A DNA stretch of 64,000 bases from VRUE01 sp963837695 (GCA_963837695.1 CAWINZ010000005.1:868001-932000), one strand, 5' to 3'. Counted from the first letter of the stretch, positions 1 to 8,382 are shown. The notes: generated by a model from the letters alone, not told the origin. Translations and numbers: made by a program.

Positions 1-58
1 CGCTCTTGGCGCCGTCGCTATCGCCTCCGCGCTGGCTACGCAGCGGCTCGATCCCGCA

Positions 59-1039
59 ATGGCGCGCGGCGACCGGCATGGCCGGCGCTCGCGTGGCCGT
101 ACCGGTGCGCGGACCGATCGCCACGCCGAGAAGGAGGGTCGGCGCCCGGCGCCGAGCGCGGCCATCGGCCTGCCGGAGGCGACCGCAGAGATCATCGCCT
201 CGCTGGGCGAGCACCGCGTCCTCTCCACCGAGCAGGTGCAGACAATCCATCTGCCGGGGCGCAGCCTGCGGCGCACCCAGCAGATCCTCGCCGGCATCGA
301 GGAGGCCGGGCTGATCCACCACGTCGACACGCGGATCGCGCCCCGGCGGCTCTGGTTCGTCAGCGAGCGCGGGGCCGCGCTTGCCTTCGAGGTGGCCGGG
401 CTGGAGACGCAGCCGAGGGTGCTCCAGGCGAGCGACGCGGCCGGCCCGCTGAGGGCGCACACTCTCGCCGTCAACGACGCCGCGATCTGCTTCCTGAAGG
501 CGGCGCGCGAGCGCGGTGACGAATTCGGCCCGTTCTCCTGGCGGCAGGAGGTCGCCCACCCCATGAGCCGCGGTCGCGGCCGTCGCCGCCGCACGCTCTT
601 CGCGGACGCCGTCCTCACCTACCTGCGACCCGAGGACCGCGACACGGTCCTCGAGCTGCGCTTCCTCGAGCTCGACCGCGCCACGCTCTCGGTCGATCGC
701 CTCGTCGCGGAGCTGAGTCGCTATGCCCAGCTCTACCGGGCCACCGACGCGGAGGGTCAGCCGCTCTGGCGCAGTCGCTATCCGGTCTTCCCGCGGGTTC
801 TCTGCGTGCTGACCGGCGTCTCCCGGGAAGCGCTGACGACGCGGCGGACGTTCGCGTCGATGCTCCTGCGCGACCACCCGGCGATGGCACAGGCGCGCGG
901 CGAGGTGGCGGTCAGCTTCTGCCGCCTTGAAGACCTGCAGCGGAAAGGTCCGTTCGCGCCGATCTTCCGCGAAGTGCGCGACCCCAAACTCTCGGTCGAC
1001 TGGCTCGGCAACTCGCCCGACGAGGAGGAGGAGCGGTAG
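59..1039 (+). CDS. Replication-relaxation family protein (winged-helix)
   Basis: The 326-residue product resembles the actinobacterial replication-relaxation family, usually carried by plasmids and integrative elements. The N-terminal 45 residues are basic and low-complexity. From about residue 47 there is a winged-helix-like segment (IASLGEHRVLSTEQVQ, then RRTQQILAGIEEAGLI), followed by the family core with LDRATLSVDRLVAELSRYAQLY and a conserved PVFPRVLCVLTG strand. The C-terminus is acidic (DEEEER). The frame is open to the window edge, so the true start may lie further left. A tyrosine integrase follows on the same strand, which fits a mobile element. The family's biochemical role is not well defined; control of element replication or transfer is inferred. 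Confidence 0.72.
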   Translation: MARGDRHGRRSRGRTGARTDRHAEKEGRRPAPSAAIGLPEATAEIIASLGEHRVLSTEQVQTIHLPGRSLRRTQQILAGIEEAGLIHHVDTRIAPRRLWFVSERGAALAFEVAGLETQPRVLQASDAAGPLRAHTLAVNDAAICFLKAARERGDEFGPFSWRQEVAHPMSRGRGRRRRTLFADAVLTYLRPEDRDTVLELRFLELDRATLSVDRLVAELSRYAQLYRATDAEGQPLWRSRYPVFPRVLCVLTGVSREALTTRRTFASMLLRDHPAMAQARGEVAVSFCRLEDLQRKGPFAPIFREVRDPKLSVDWLGNSPDEEEER

Positions 1040-1244
1040 GCATGCGTCACGGGCCAGCTGGCTCGCTTCCTGGGCGCAGCGGAGCTATCGTCGTCGGACA
1101 GGAAACAGACGGCCGGGCGGCGCGCAAACGCCCCCGGCCCGGCGTCGAAGGATTGAGCTTCGGCGCGATGTCCAGCCTAGAGGCGAGCGGATCTCCGCCG
1201 CTACCTGGCGACCGCGCCTGCCGTTCCTCCGGTGCTCACGGACC

Positions 1245-1250
1245 AGGAGG
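1245..1250 (+). promoter_or_regulatory. Strong ribosome binding site for the integrase
   Basis: AGGAGG followed by TGA, eight bases before the GTG at 1259. It favours that GTG over the in-frame GTGs at 1232 and 1250, the latter of which overlaps the site itself. Confidence 0.6.
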
Positions 1251-1258
1251 TGACAGAA

Positions 1259-2542
1259 GTGGCTCGTAGATCGGAAGGCCAGGTGCTGGAGCGCCACTGG
1301 AAGAGCGGGCGCGGCTATGCGCTCCGCTTCCGCGCCTACGGCGAGCGCCAGTACCTGACGCTCGGGCCGGAGACCGAGGGCTGGAACCGCAAGCGCGCCG
1401 AGGAGGAGCTGGCGAACGTCATGGCCGATGTGCGGCGCGGCATCTGGGTACCGCCGACGCGACGACCTCGCCGAGCCAAGGGAGCGGAGGAGGCATCCGA
1501 CGCGATGCCGACCTTCGGCTCCTTTGCCCGGAGTCTGATGGCGGCCCGCAAGAGCGAGATGAGCGAGGCGAACTATGCCTACAAGGAGAACGCGCTTGCG
1601 CACGTCGTGCCCTACTTCGGGAGCTGGCCGCTCCACGAGATCGACATCCAGGCGGTCGATGCTTTCCGCGGCCACATGGTCGAGGTCTCCGAAGCCCGCC
1701 GCCGCGCGCGGGAGAGCGGCCAGCCGATGCGCAACGAATGGGGACAGGCGCTGAGGCCCCTTTCACCGGCGACGATCAACAAGACGATCGACACCTTGCA
1801 GTGGGTGCTCTCGGTCGCAATCGAGTACCGATACATCTCCGAGAACCCCGCGGCGGGCCGCCGACGCCGCCTCCGGGCGAAGAGGCCCGCTCCGGTGCAC
1901 CTGGACTCGGTCGAGCAGATCGCGACCCTGCTGGAGGCGGCGGGCCAGCTCGACCGCGACAAGCGCTGGCTCACCGACGACCGTCGGCCGATCATCGCCA
2001 CGTTGCTCCTCGCCGGACCTCGGGCGAGTGAGCTATGCAACCTGCGCTGGCGCGACGTCGACCTCGCCAACGGCCGCATCTCGATCGGCCGCTCCAAGAC
2101 CCAGGCCGGGCTGCGGGAGATCGTCCTGCTGCCCCTCCTGCGCGACGAACTCTCCGCCCACAAGGCGTGCGCCTACCGCAGCGGCGCTGACGATCCGGTG
2201 TTCCCCACCGGGACCGGCGGCTACCGCGACAAGGACAACCTCCGCAACCGCATCCTCGCCTCGGCCGTTAAGCGAGCTGACCAACTGCTCGAAGCTCGCG
2301 GCCAGACGCCGCTGCCACGGGGCGTCACGCCCCACAAGCTGCGCCACACTTTCGCCTCGATCCTGATCGCCACCGGCGAGGACCCGGCCTCGGTGATGGC
2401 CCAGCTCGGCCACACCGACCCGAAGTTCACCCTGCGCGTCTACACCCACATCATGCGCCGTGGCTCCGCCGAGCGGGCGCGCTTGAAGGCGCTGGTGAGC
2501 GGTGATCCGATTGGGCTGGCGGAGCCGGCGATGTTTGAGTGA
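1259..2542 (+). CDS. Tyrosine-type site-specific integrase
   Basis: This is a phage/ICE-style tyrosine recombinase of about 427 residues. It cuts and rejoins DNA at attachment sites through a covalent phosphotyrosine. Order of parts: an N-terminal AP2-like arm-binding region (GYALRFRAYGERQYLTLG), a SAM-like core-binding domain (FGSFARSLMAARKSEMSEANY), then the catalytic domain. The catalytic domain shows the first Arg in GPRASELCNLRWRDVDL, the HKLRHTFAS box, the LGHTDPKFTLRVYTH box and the nucleophilic Tyr in VYTH. All catalytic residues are present, so it is probably active. The start was chosen from the AGGAGG at 1245; GTG 1232 would add nine residues. It likely mobilises the accessory region around it. 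Confidence 0.93.
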   Translation: MARRSEGQVLERHWKSGRGYALRFRAYGERQYLTLGPETEGWNRKRAEEELANVMADVRRGIWVPPTRRPRRAKGAEEASDAMPTFGSFARSLMAARKSEMSEANYAYKENALAHVVPYFGSWPLHEIDIQAVDAFRGHMVEVSEARRRARESGQPMRNEWGQALRPLSPATINKTIDTLQWVLSVAIEYRYISENPAAGRRRRLRAKRPAPVHLDSVEQIATLLEAAGQLDRDKRWLTDDRRPIIATLLLAGPRASELCNLRWRDVDLANGRISIGRSKTQAGLREIVLLPLLRDELSAHKACAYRSGADDPVFPTGTGGYRDKDNLRNRILASAVKRADQLLEARGQTPLPRGVTPHKLRHTFASILIATGEDPASVMAQLGHTDPKFTLRVYTHIMRRGSAERARLKALVSGDPIGLAEPAMFE

Positions 2543-2660
2543 AGGACCAGCGATAGCGGTGGCGGCAGAAAGCGTCGCCACCTTGCTCTCGCCTACCTTC
2601 GATCTCTAAAGGATTGCTCGCGCGAACGAGTGCGGTGTTCACGTCATACAATCCCGCATC

Positions 2661-3779
2661 GTGAAGCTTCTCGCTCAACCACAATCCGGATGGATTGATC
2701 CAGACGCAGAGACGGAAGAGGGCGCCAGTGCATCGCGAGTCCTTGACAGCCGCCTACAGCAGCTATTGGGTGCGGAGCGGCTAATGGTGTTGACGGGCCT
2801 CGGGACGTCAACGGGCATTGCTCAAGGGGACGGCGGGCCCGGTATGGCCGCTCTTTGGAGCCGAGCGCGCGATGCCGTCGAGCCAGACGATTGGGACTAC
2901 GCACTGGAGGCTGCGGTCTGGGGCGAGGGCGACTCTGAGGACATCGAGCTCCTCTTGTCGAAATGCCAGATGGCGTTGGCGCTAAGTGGTGACGATCGCC
3001 TGGGAGAGTTCATCAAGACTTGTGAGCGAGAGATCGTCGAGGCCTGCAGCTTTGTGACCGAGAACACTCCACTTCCGGTCCATGAAATGTTTCTGAGGCG
3101 AATCGCCCGACGGCCAGTACGGTTGCCACGGACCCAGCTGTATACCACGAATTACGATTTGGCCTTTGAGGCTGCAGCATCGCGCTTGGGCTTTGCCCTC
3201 ATTGATGGGTTTTCGCATGTGTACCCCCAGCGATTCAATGGCAGTTATTTCGATATCGACTACGCGTTTCGTGATCGTGAGCGGGCGGCAACGCCCTTGG
3301 AGTGGATGCAGAATGTCTTCCATCTCCTAAAGTTGCATGGTTCGATTGACTGGCTCCGAGTTGGGCAGGGCGTCGAGCGTCGGTCGCATGTCGAGCGACC
3401 TCTGATCATCTATCCGAGATCATCGAAGTTCGAAACCTCCTACCAGCAGCCGTTCCTCGAGCTGATGGCTCGTTTCCAGAGCGGACTGAGGCGCCCAGAC
3501 ACTGCGCTATTGATCATCGGCTCAGGCCTCAGCGCCGACCAGCACTTGGCCGAGCCGATTCTGTCGGCCGTGCGCTCCAACGTTCGATTGTCAGTTGTTG
3601 TTGTATCTCGCAGCCTGAGCGAGAAAACAGATGGAGCAATTGCATCCCTGAAAAGCTTTGTCGAAGGCGGTGACCGGCGCGTCACCCTGATCGAGTCGAC
3701 GTTTGAGGATTTCGTCCCCAAATTGCCTGACCTCGTCCCAGAAACCGAGGCCGAGGCTCACGAAGATCGCACGCATTGA
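2661..3779 (+). CDS. SIR2-domain NADase-like effector of a SIR2-HerA defence operon
   Basis: The 372-residue protein has a SIR2-like fold. The NAD-binding loop reads LTGLGTS (44-50), a TTNYD motif (162-166) stands where sirtuins have TQNxD, the catalytic-type His is in LKLHGS (223-228), and a late Rossmann motif IIGSGLSADQH is at 284-294. The canonical deacetylase zinc Cys pairs are absent, as in prokaryotic defence SIR2 proteins, which cleave NAD. The TGA stop overlaps the TTG start of a HerA-type ATPase, the arrangement of the known SIR2-HerA (Nezha-type) anti-phage system, where infection triggers NAD depletion. Its GC is clearly lower than its flanks, which suggests recent transfer. The defence role is inferred from family and context. 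Confidence 0.85.
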   Translation: MKLLAQPQSGWIDPDAETEEGASASRVLDSRLQQLLGAERLMVLTGLGTSTGIAQGDGGPGMAALWSRARDAVEPDDWDYALEAAVWGEGDSEDIELLLSKCQMALALSGDDRLGEFIKTCEREIVEACSFVTENTPLPVHEMFLRRIARRPVRLPRTQLYTTNYDLAFEAAASRLGFALIDGFSHVYPQRFNGSYFDIDYAFRDRERAATPLEWMQNVFHLLKLHGSIDWLRVGQGVERRSHVERPLIIYPRSSKFETSYQQPFLELMARFQSGLRRPDTALLIIGSGLSADQHLAEPILSAVRSNVRLSVVVVSRSLSEKTDGAIASLKSFVEGGDRRVTLIESTFEDFVPKLPDLVPETEAEAHEDRTH

Positions 3780-5680
3780 GCCTGTCGCCACCCAGCTATC
3801 TATTCGAGCCCGACCGGCTGATTGGAACCGTTAGCGCGGTAGCCGCCGAGGAAGCTCGGATCAATCTTCCAACCGCCGCCGCTGATGAGCCGCAGTTGAG
3901 GCATGGCGAGCGAGTAGGTGCCGGAGAGGTCGGTGAGTCGGTGATCATCGAGGCTGGCGATGTCGGGATCTTTGGTCGAATCACCGAGATCCGGCTCCCG
4001 GAGCGCGACAGGCTCGCCGCGCAGCCGGTCATGGGTTCGAGCCGCACCCCTCAGCCAATCGGCGCGGTCCAGATGCTCTGCTCCGTACCGGTAGCCAATG
4101 CGGGGCCGGAGCGTGGAATCGTGCGTTATCCTCGGATCGGCGCGCGTGTTTACTCATTGCACCCGGAGACGATTTCTTGGATTGCCGAGCACGCTGGTGC
4201 GGCGGGTCCATCGCAGGCGCTGCGCCTAACCTTGGCCAACCTCCCGGGTTCGGCGTCCACGGCTATAAGGGTTACGCCTGAGCGCCTATTCGGACGGCAC
4301 TGCGCTGTCCTTGGGGCAACCGGGGGTGGGAAGAGCTGGACCCTCGCTCGGATCATTGAGAGCTGTGTGGCAAGCGAGGGTAAGCCCAAGGTTTTGCTCC
4401 TTGACGCAACGGGGGAGTACCATCGCCTTGAGCGCGGCGTCAAGCACCTCAGCATAGGTGGGATTGATCGACCTGACAATCGATGTACTGAGACGTCCTT
4501 GCCCTATAAGTCGTTGGAGATTGAGGACCTGTTCGCTCTGTTTCGCCCCGGAGGACAAGTGCAAGCGCCCAAGTTGCGTCAAGCGATGAAGAGCCTCAAG
4601 TTGGCCGAGACTGATCCTGATCCGGCCTATGTCGAAGATGGATGCATACCCAAGGCCGATAGAGCGAAGCAGCCAGTCGAAACGGCATACTCGCAATATG
4701 CGGCTCTGGTTGACGCACCTGAGGCGTCGTTCGATATTGGCAAGCTCCCGAACCAGATCGCCAACGAGTGTGTCTATCCATCTGCCTGGGGTCAACAAAG
4801 GGGCGAACAGGATCACACTCGGTTTGGGGGCCCGGATGGGCAGGCGTTCAGTCAGTGCTCATCATTGATCGGACGGATCGAGAGCTATTTGGCGGCGCCC
4901 GAGTTTGCACCTTTGCTCTCGCCGGGAGAGCTTCCAAGTGTCCTAGACGAAATCGTCGCCTGGCTCTCGGATTCACAGTGTCCGGTACTGCGGATTTCTT
5001 TGCGCAAGCTGTCGTTTCGGGCTGAGATTCGAGAGATTGTCGCCAACGGAATCGCGCGCTTCCTGCTTTCGCAGGCCCGAGAGGGCCTATTCGAGCGGAC
5101 TCCGCTATTGGTCTGCCTCGACGAGGCGCACCAGTTCCTCGATAAGTCGATTGCAGACGACTGGTCCAAGTACCCCCTTGACGCCTTCGAGCTGGTTGCA
5201 AAGGAGGGCCGCAAGTACTCGTTGAGCCTTTGCCTCGCGACGCAGCGCCCCCGTGACATTCCTGATGCCGTGCTAGGACAGATGGGAACGATGCTCGTAC
5301 ATCGCATGTCGAACGACGCCGACCGTCGAGTCATCGATAGGGCCGCTGGCGACATCGATCGCTCGGCGGCAGAGTTCGTCCCTAGTCTGGCTCCTGGTCA
5401 AGCGTTGCTCCTGGGCATCGACTATCCGATCCCGCTGGTAATTCAGATCACCCCGCCAATAGGCGAGCCTGATTCCAGCGGTCCCGACTATCAGAGTCTG
5501 TGGAGTTCTGATGGTTCGAGTCAGGATGATGCTCAGCCAGAGACGGGGCAAACTGATCCCGAGCAAGGGACGGAAGCCGAAGGTCAAACCGCCGTCGAGG
5601 ATGGGGCGAGAAGAATCAGTGAGCAAGAGCCATCCGGCGACTTGCCTGTTGCTGATACGCCAGATTCAGGCCAAGGCTGA
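3776..5680 (+). CDS. HerA-family hexameric ATPase of the SIR2-HerA defence operon
   Basis: The 634-residue protein belongs to the HerA/FtsK superfamily. An N-terminal HAS-barrel-like domain (about 10-80, with VGESVIIEAGDVGIFGRI) precedes a P-loop GATGGGKS (180-187). Then come a Walker B strand LLVCLDEAH (444-452) and a sensor/Arg-finger segment ATQRPRD (488-494). The roughly 85-residue C-terminal tail is acidic and low-complexity. Its TTG start overlaps the SIR2 stop by three bases, so translation is probably coupled. HerA rings assemble with SIR2 subunits in known systems. The alternative, a NurA-linked HerA helicase for DNA repair, is unlikely because no nurA is next to it. Lower GC than neighbours. 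Confidence 0.87.
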   Translation: MSLSPPSYLFEPDRLIGTVSAVAAEEARINLPTAAADEPQLRHGERVGAGEVGESVIIEAGDVGIFGRITEIRLPERDRLAAQPVMGSSRTPQPIGAVQMLCSVPVANAGPERGIVRYPRIGARVYSLHPETISWIAEHAGAAGPSQALRLTLANLPGSASTAIRVTPERLFGRHCAVLGATGGGKSWTLARIIESCVASEGKPKVLLLDATGEYHRLERGVKHLSIGGIDRPDNRCTETSLPYKSLEIEDLFALFRPGGQVQAPKLRQAMKSLKLAETDPDPAYVEDGCIPKADRAKQPVETAYSQYAALVDAPEASFDIGKLPNQIANECVYPSAWGQQRGEQDHTRFGGPDGQAFSQCSSLIGRIESYLAAPEFAPLLSPGELPSVLDEIVAWLSDSQCPVLRISLRKLSFRAEIREIVANGIARFLLSQAREGLFERTPLLVCLDEAHQFLDKSIADDWSKYPLDAFELVAKEGRKYSLSLCLATQRPRDIPDAVLGQMGTMLVHRMSNDADRRVIDRAAGDIDRSAAEFVPSLAPGQALLLGIDYPIPLVIQITPPIGEPDSSGPDYQSLWSSDGSSQDDAQPETGQTDPEQGTEAEGQTAVEDGARRISEQEPSGDLPVADTPDSGQG

Positions 5681-5722
5681 CCTAACAGGCTTGCGAGCCA
5701 GGTAGACGCGGTTCTATCACCT

Positions 5723-5824
5723 ACCTGCCGTTTCTCGAGGGCCGAGGCAGGTACGAGGCGCCCAACCAACGGGCGCCTCGTGCCTCCCTGTGGCCTGCGC
5801 CTCGGCCCTCGAGAAACGGCAGGT
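5723..5824. repeat. 26-bp perfect inverted repeat with a nested hairpin
   Basis: The arms at 5723-5748 and 5799-5824 are exact reverse complements over 26 bases. Between them, 5750-5784 forms a second stem of 14 pairs with one G-T wobble around a 7-base loop (AACCAAC). It lies between the convergent herA-like gene and the small gene at 5837. It may be a bidirectional terminator or a non-autonomous mobile element. There is no long T run. Confidence 0.8.
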
Positions 5825-5836
5825 GCGACTGGCTGG

Positions 5837-6073
5837 TCATTTCGGCTTTGCGACCTTGAGGACGTAGGCGCGGGGGCGCTTCTTGGCTTGGCGGACCTTT
5901 CCGTCTTTCCTGAGGCGGGCGAGGCAGTTGGCGATGGCGCCAGCTGAGTGCTCGATGCCCTTGCTGATCGCACTGGCCGTCAGTGGGCTGTCGTCCTTGT
6001 GCTCGCGCATGTAGGCGAGTACCTGGCCGTCCAGTTCGCCGGGGCGAAGGCGCTGCCGCTTGGCGGCGCTCAT
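5837..6073 (-). CDS. Small winged-helix DNA-binding protein
   Basis: The 78-residue basic protein looks like a compact winged helix: PLTASAISKGIEHSAGAIANCLARLRKDGKV has the shape of a helix-turn-helix plus recognition helix, and a basic wing and tail follow (RQAKKRPRAYVLKVAKPK). It is translationally coupled to the upstream gene at 6070-6480 by an ATGA overlap. It lies back to back with the SIR2-HerA operon inside the accessory region. I do not recognise a named family. A regulator of the mobile element is the simplest guess, and a role in the defence island is possible. Confidence 0.62.
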   Translation of the reverse strand: MSAAKRQRLRPGELDGQVLAYMREHKDDSPLTASAISKGIEHSAGAIANCLARLRKDGKVRQAKKRPRAYVLKVAKPK

Positions 6074-6480
6074 GATGATTCGCCCCTCTGGGAGTCGAGG
6101 TCGACCAGGACTTTCTCGCAGGCGTCACAGCCGACCTGGAAGCGCTGGTCCGTCCGGGCATCGTCTTTGCTTGCTTCTCGCTCGGTGCCTGACTCGATCA
6201 GGACCTTCTCGGCTTCGGTGCGAAGGCGCCGGAGCACTTCGATCAGGTCGAAGGGCGGCATGGTCAACTCGAAGCTCTCGCGATCATTGGTTGCTGCCCA
6301 ACCAATGTCGGCCAGCAACCGGAAGTCTTCGCCGAACTCTAGGCCGAGGCGCTCGGCGGCGGCGTAATCCCTGCTCCGGCCGAACGCGATCCATAGGTCT
6401 TCGATGCTGTAGAGGTGGTGGCGGACCAGTTCGTAGAGGCCGTCGCGCTGGTCTTTGGTGATCGTTGCCGTGACGGGCAT
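6070..6480 (-). CDS. Uncharacterised helical protein of the accessory region
   Basis: I do not recognise this 136-residue protein. It is acidic and predicted helical. The N-terminus (TITKDQRDGLYELVRHHLYSIEDLW) resembles proteins of actinobacterial integrative elements, and the middle has AAAERLGLEFGEDFRLLADIGW. Two Cys sit close together in VGCDACEKVLVD near the C-terminus. AGGAGGGC lies just upstream of the ATG. It forms a two-gene unit with the winged-helix gene (overlap 6070-6073). A role in element maintenance is inferred only from position. Confidence 0.6.
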   Translation of the reverse strand: MPVTATITKDQRDGLYELVRHHLYSIEDLWIAFGRSRDYAAAERLGLEFGEDFRLLADIGWAATNDRESFELTMPPFDLIEVLRRLRTEAEKVLIESGTEREASKDDARTDQRFQVGCDACEKVLVDLDSQRGESS

Positions 6481-6803
6481 GCGCCCTCCTTTCGGTAGGG
6501 CACCGAAGAGCCCGCTGCGATGCCTCGCCGGAGTACTTCGGCGAGTAGCGTTCTCTGCGCATCGAAGCCTCGTACTTCGGTGCCGGCCCCGGGGCGTTAC
6601 AGCGCCGCCGGGGCGTTTCTATGTGCTCGCCGACCGTAGCTCCGCTCGCCCCCGAAAGCGAGGCCGAATCGGCAGGAATCGCCGCTAATCCCCGCGCATC
6701 GCCCCGTTTTCAGGCACTCGTGCCCGAAACTGAGCGCCGCTGGCGTTGACCGTATCGCCCCGTCACCAACCGGAACCCCGCCACGTGCAGGGACTTCAAA
6801 TCA
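6481..6803. other. Intergenic stretch without a gene
   Basis: No convincing coding frame. It should hold the promoter of the leftward pair 6480-5837. Two weak hairpins are visible: a GC-rich one near 6585-6617 (CCCCGGGGCG with CGCCGCCGGGGCG) and an imperfect one near 6709-6733 (GTTTTCAGGCA with TGCCCGAAAC). No attachment-site core could be identified. Confidence 0.5.
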
Positions 6804-6876
6804 TGGAGCTAGGCGGATTCGAACCGCCGACCTCCTGGGTGCGATCCAGGCGCTCTGCCAGCTGAGCTATAGCCCC
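6804..6876 (-). tRNA. tRNA-Ala (anticodon CGC)
   Basis: Read on the minus strand it folds as a full cloverleaf. The acceptor GGGGCTA pairs with TAGCTCC, including the G3-U70 wobble that defines alanine tRNAs. The D-arm contains AGCTCAGCTGG, the anticodon stem is CCTGG/CCAGG with loop ATCGCAC, and the T-arm holds GTTCGAATCC. CCA is not encoded. Its 3' end faces the integrase-bearing region, so it is a candidate attachment site. Confidence 0.93.
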
Positions 6877-6959
6877 TCGTGCGTGGCTGGGAGGATCATC
6901 CCAGAGGACACGCAGGAGCAAGGATAACCGCATAGTCTTTAGGTTCCCCAGGGATCAGC

Positions 6960-7778
6960 ATGGGCATTCTCGACGACGCGATCAAAGAGCACCTGGAGCT
7001 GAAGCGCCAGCACGGCGCCGACGACTCCGAGTTGAAGCAGCTCGAGGACGAGGCGTTCGGTGCTGCCGAGCGGCCTGGCGAGGAGGGATCGGCGCCCGAT
7101 CCGGCCGCCGAGGCGCCGACCGAATTCATGACCCAGCCCGACCTGGCGGAGCCGCCGGAGGCGACGCCGAGCGCCGAGGAGCCGCCCGAGGCGCCCGAGT
7201 CGCGTTCGGCTCGCACCGAGATCGCCGACCTGCAGGAGCCGCCGCCGGCCGGGTCGGAGCAGAGCGCTCCCGAGCCCGAGGCCGCGGAGCCCGCCGACGA
7301 CGAGCCCGCCGAGGAGGAGTCGCCGGCGATGGAACACGAGGCGATCCCAGAGCCGCCCGAGCCCGCGGGCGAGCCCGAGATCTCCACCGGACCGACCACC
7401 GAGGAGCGCGAGGCGATCGCCGAGCAGCCGACCGAGATGTACGACCTCGAGGCCGAGCTCGGCGCTTCGCAGGCCGCGGACCCCGCCGCGGAGGACGAGG
7501 ACGATGAGGACGACGACTTCTGGGACGAGAAGCGCCTCTCCGACGAGCTCGACCAGGCGCTCGAGGCGCCGAGCGAGGTCGAGGAGGAAGAGGAGGACGC
7601 CGTCTTCGAGCCGGAGCCCGAGCCCGAGCCCACCGCAGAGCCAGAGGCCGAGAAGCCCAGCCCGGGCCCCGAGGAGGACGTGCTCGAGGAGACGCCGGAC
7701 TTCCTCGAGGAGGCCCCCGAGGACGACCAGCTCTGGTTCGAGCAGAAACCGCCGAAGGACTTCGACTTCGACGACTGA
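6960..7778 (+). CDS. Highly acidic, probably disordered protein
   Basis: The 272-residue protein has a short structured N-terminus (MGILDDAIKEHLELKRQHGA), probably one amphipathic helix. About 230 residues dominated by Glu, Pro, Ala and Asp follow, with Glu runs, repeated EPEP units and an aromatic acidic end (QLWFEQKPPKDFDFDD). There is no signal peptide or membrane segment. I do not recognise a family. Similar short helical N-termini with acidic tails occur in actinobacterial proteins of unknown role. The composition suggests an intrinsically disordered binding partner. The opposite strand also has long open frames, as expected for GAG-rich coding, and these are shadows. Confidence 0.7.
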   Translation: MGILDDAIKEHLELKRQHGADDSELKQLEDEAFGAAERPGEEGSAPDPAAEAPTEFMTQPDLAEPPEATPSAEEPPEAPESRSARTEIADLQEPPPAGSEQSAPEPEAAEPADDEPAEEESPAMEHEAIPEPPEPAGEPEISTGPTTEEREAIAEQPTEMYDLEAELGASQAADPAAEDEDDEDDDFWDEKRLSDELDQALEAPSEVEEEEEDAVFEPEPEPEPTAEPEAEKPSPGPEEDVLEETPDFLEEAPEDDQLWFEQKPPKDFDFDD

Positions 7779-7870
7779 GCAGGCCCGAGCGCTTGCTCAC
7801 CGGGCCGTTGCAAAGTTGGCACACTTCCGTGCCCCACGTGTGACAGTTGTCTGAGTAGGCTTTAGCGGAG

Positions 7871-8371
7871 ATGGCTCCGCTGAAGCAGAAAGGGGACTTG
7901 GCTGAGCTCAAGGTCGCCGCTGACCTCATTGCGCGTGGCTGTTCAATCTCGTTCCCGTTCGGCGAGGACTGCGACTACGACCTGATTGCCGACTTCGAGG
8001 GAACCCTCCACCGCGTCCAAGTCAAGTACACGGAATCGGATGGCCGGGTTGTCGGCGTTCGCTGTGGTTCGCATTCGCTAACCAACGGCAAGATCCGGCG
8101 AACGAAGAACTACACAGCTGCGACAGTCGACTGGATAGCCGCCTACGACCGGACATCGGATCGCTGCTACTACATTCCCGCCTGCGAGCTCGGCAGCGGC
8201 CGTAGTCAGCTGCACCTTCGCCTTGCCCCGGCTCGCAACGGACAGCGCATCGGAATCCGGGAGGCGAGGGACTACACCGATCCTGATCTGAGGCGTAGAG
8301 AAAAGGAGATGGAGCCAGCGGGGCTCGAACCCGCGACCTCCCGGATGCAAACCGGACGCTCTTCCAGCTGA
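7871..8371 (+). CDS. PD-(D/E)XK nuclease-like protein with tRNA-derived C-terminus
   Basis: Of 166 residues, about the first 145 resemble PD-(D/E)XK endonuclease-type proteins. KGDLAELKVAADLIARG is the first helix, DYDLIADFEGTLHRVQVKYT supplies the D...QVK catalytic core, and an NYTAATVDWIAAYD segment is followed by CYYIPACEL. The last 20 or so residues (from MEPAGLEPATSRM) are simply the antisense of the tRNA-Ala gene at 8310-8382, and the stop lies inside that gene. The original C-terminus may therefore have been lost at a recombination junction. Base composition is lower in GC than neighbours. A host or element nuclease is likely, with unknown target. Confidence 0.68.
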   Translation: MAPLKQKGDLAELKVAADLIARGCSISFPFGEDCDYDLIADFEGTLHRVQVKYTESDGRVVGVRCGSHSLTNGKIRRTKNYTAATVDWIAAYDRTSDRCYYIPACELGSGRSQLHLRLAPARNGQRIGIREARDYTDPDLRRREKEMEPAGLEPATSRMQTGRSSS

Positions 8372-8382
8372 GCTATGGCCCC
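8310..8382 (-). tRNA. tRNA-Ala (anticodon TGC)
   Basis: The minus strand gives acceptor GGGGCCA paired with TGGCTCC, again with G3-U70. The D-arm holds AGCTCAGCTGG, the anticodon loop is TTTGCAT on stem TCCGG/CCGGG, and the T-arm contains GTTCGAGCC. The 3' CCA is not encoded. The nuclease-like gene on the plus strand ends within it. Confidence 0.95.

Noticed and set aside
6..314. Arg/Pro/Ser-rich frame at the left edge.
   Set aside because: Out-of-frame shadow of the replication-relaxation gene with no domain character.
5723..5824. CRISPR-like repeat cluster near the defence genes.
   Set aside because: A single inverted repeat with no regularly spaced direct repeats; no cas genes in the window.
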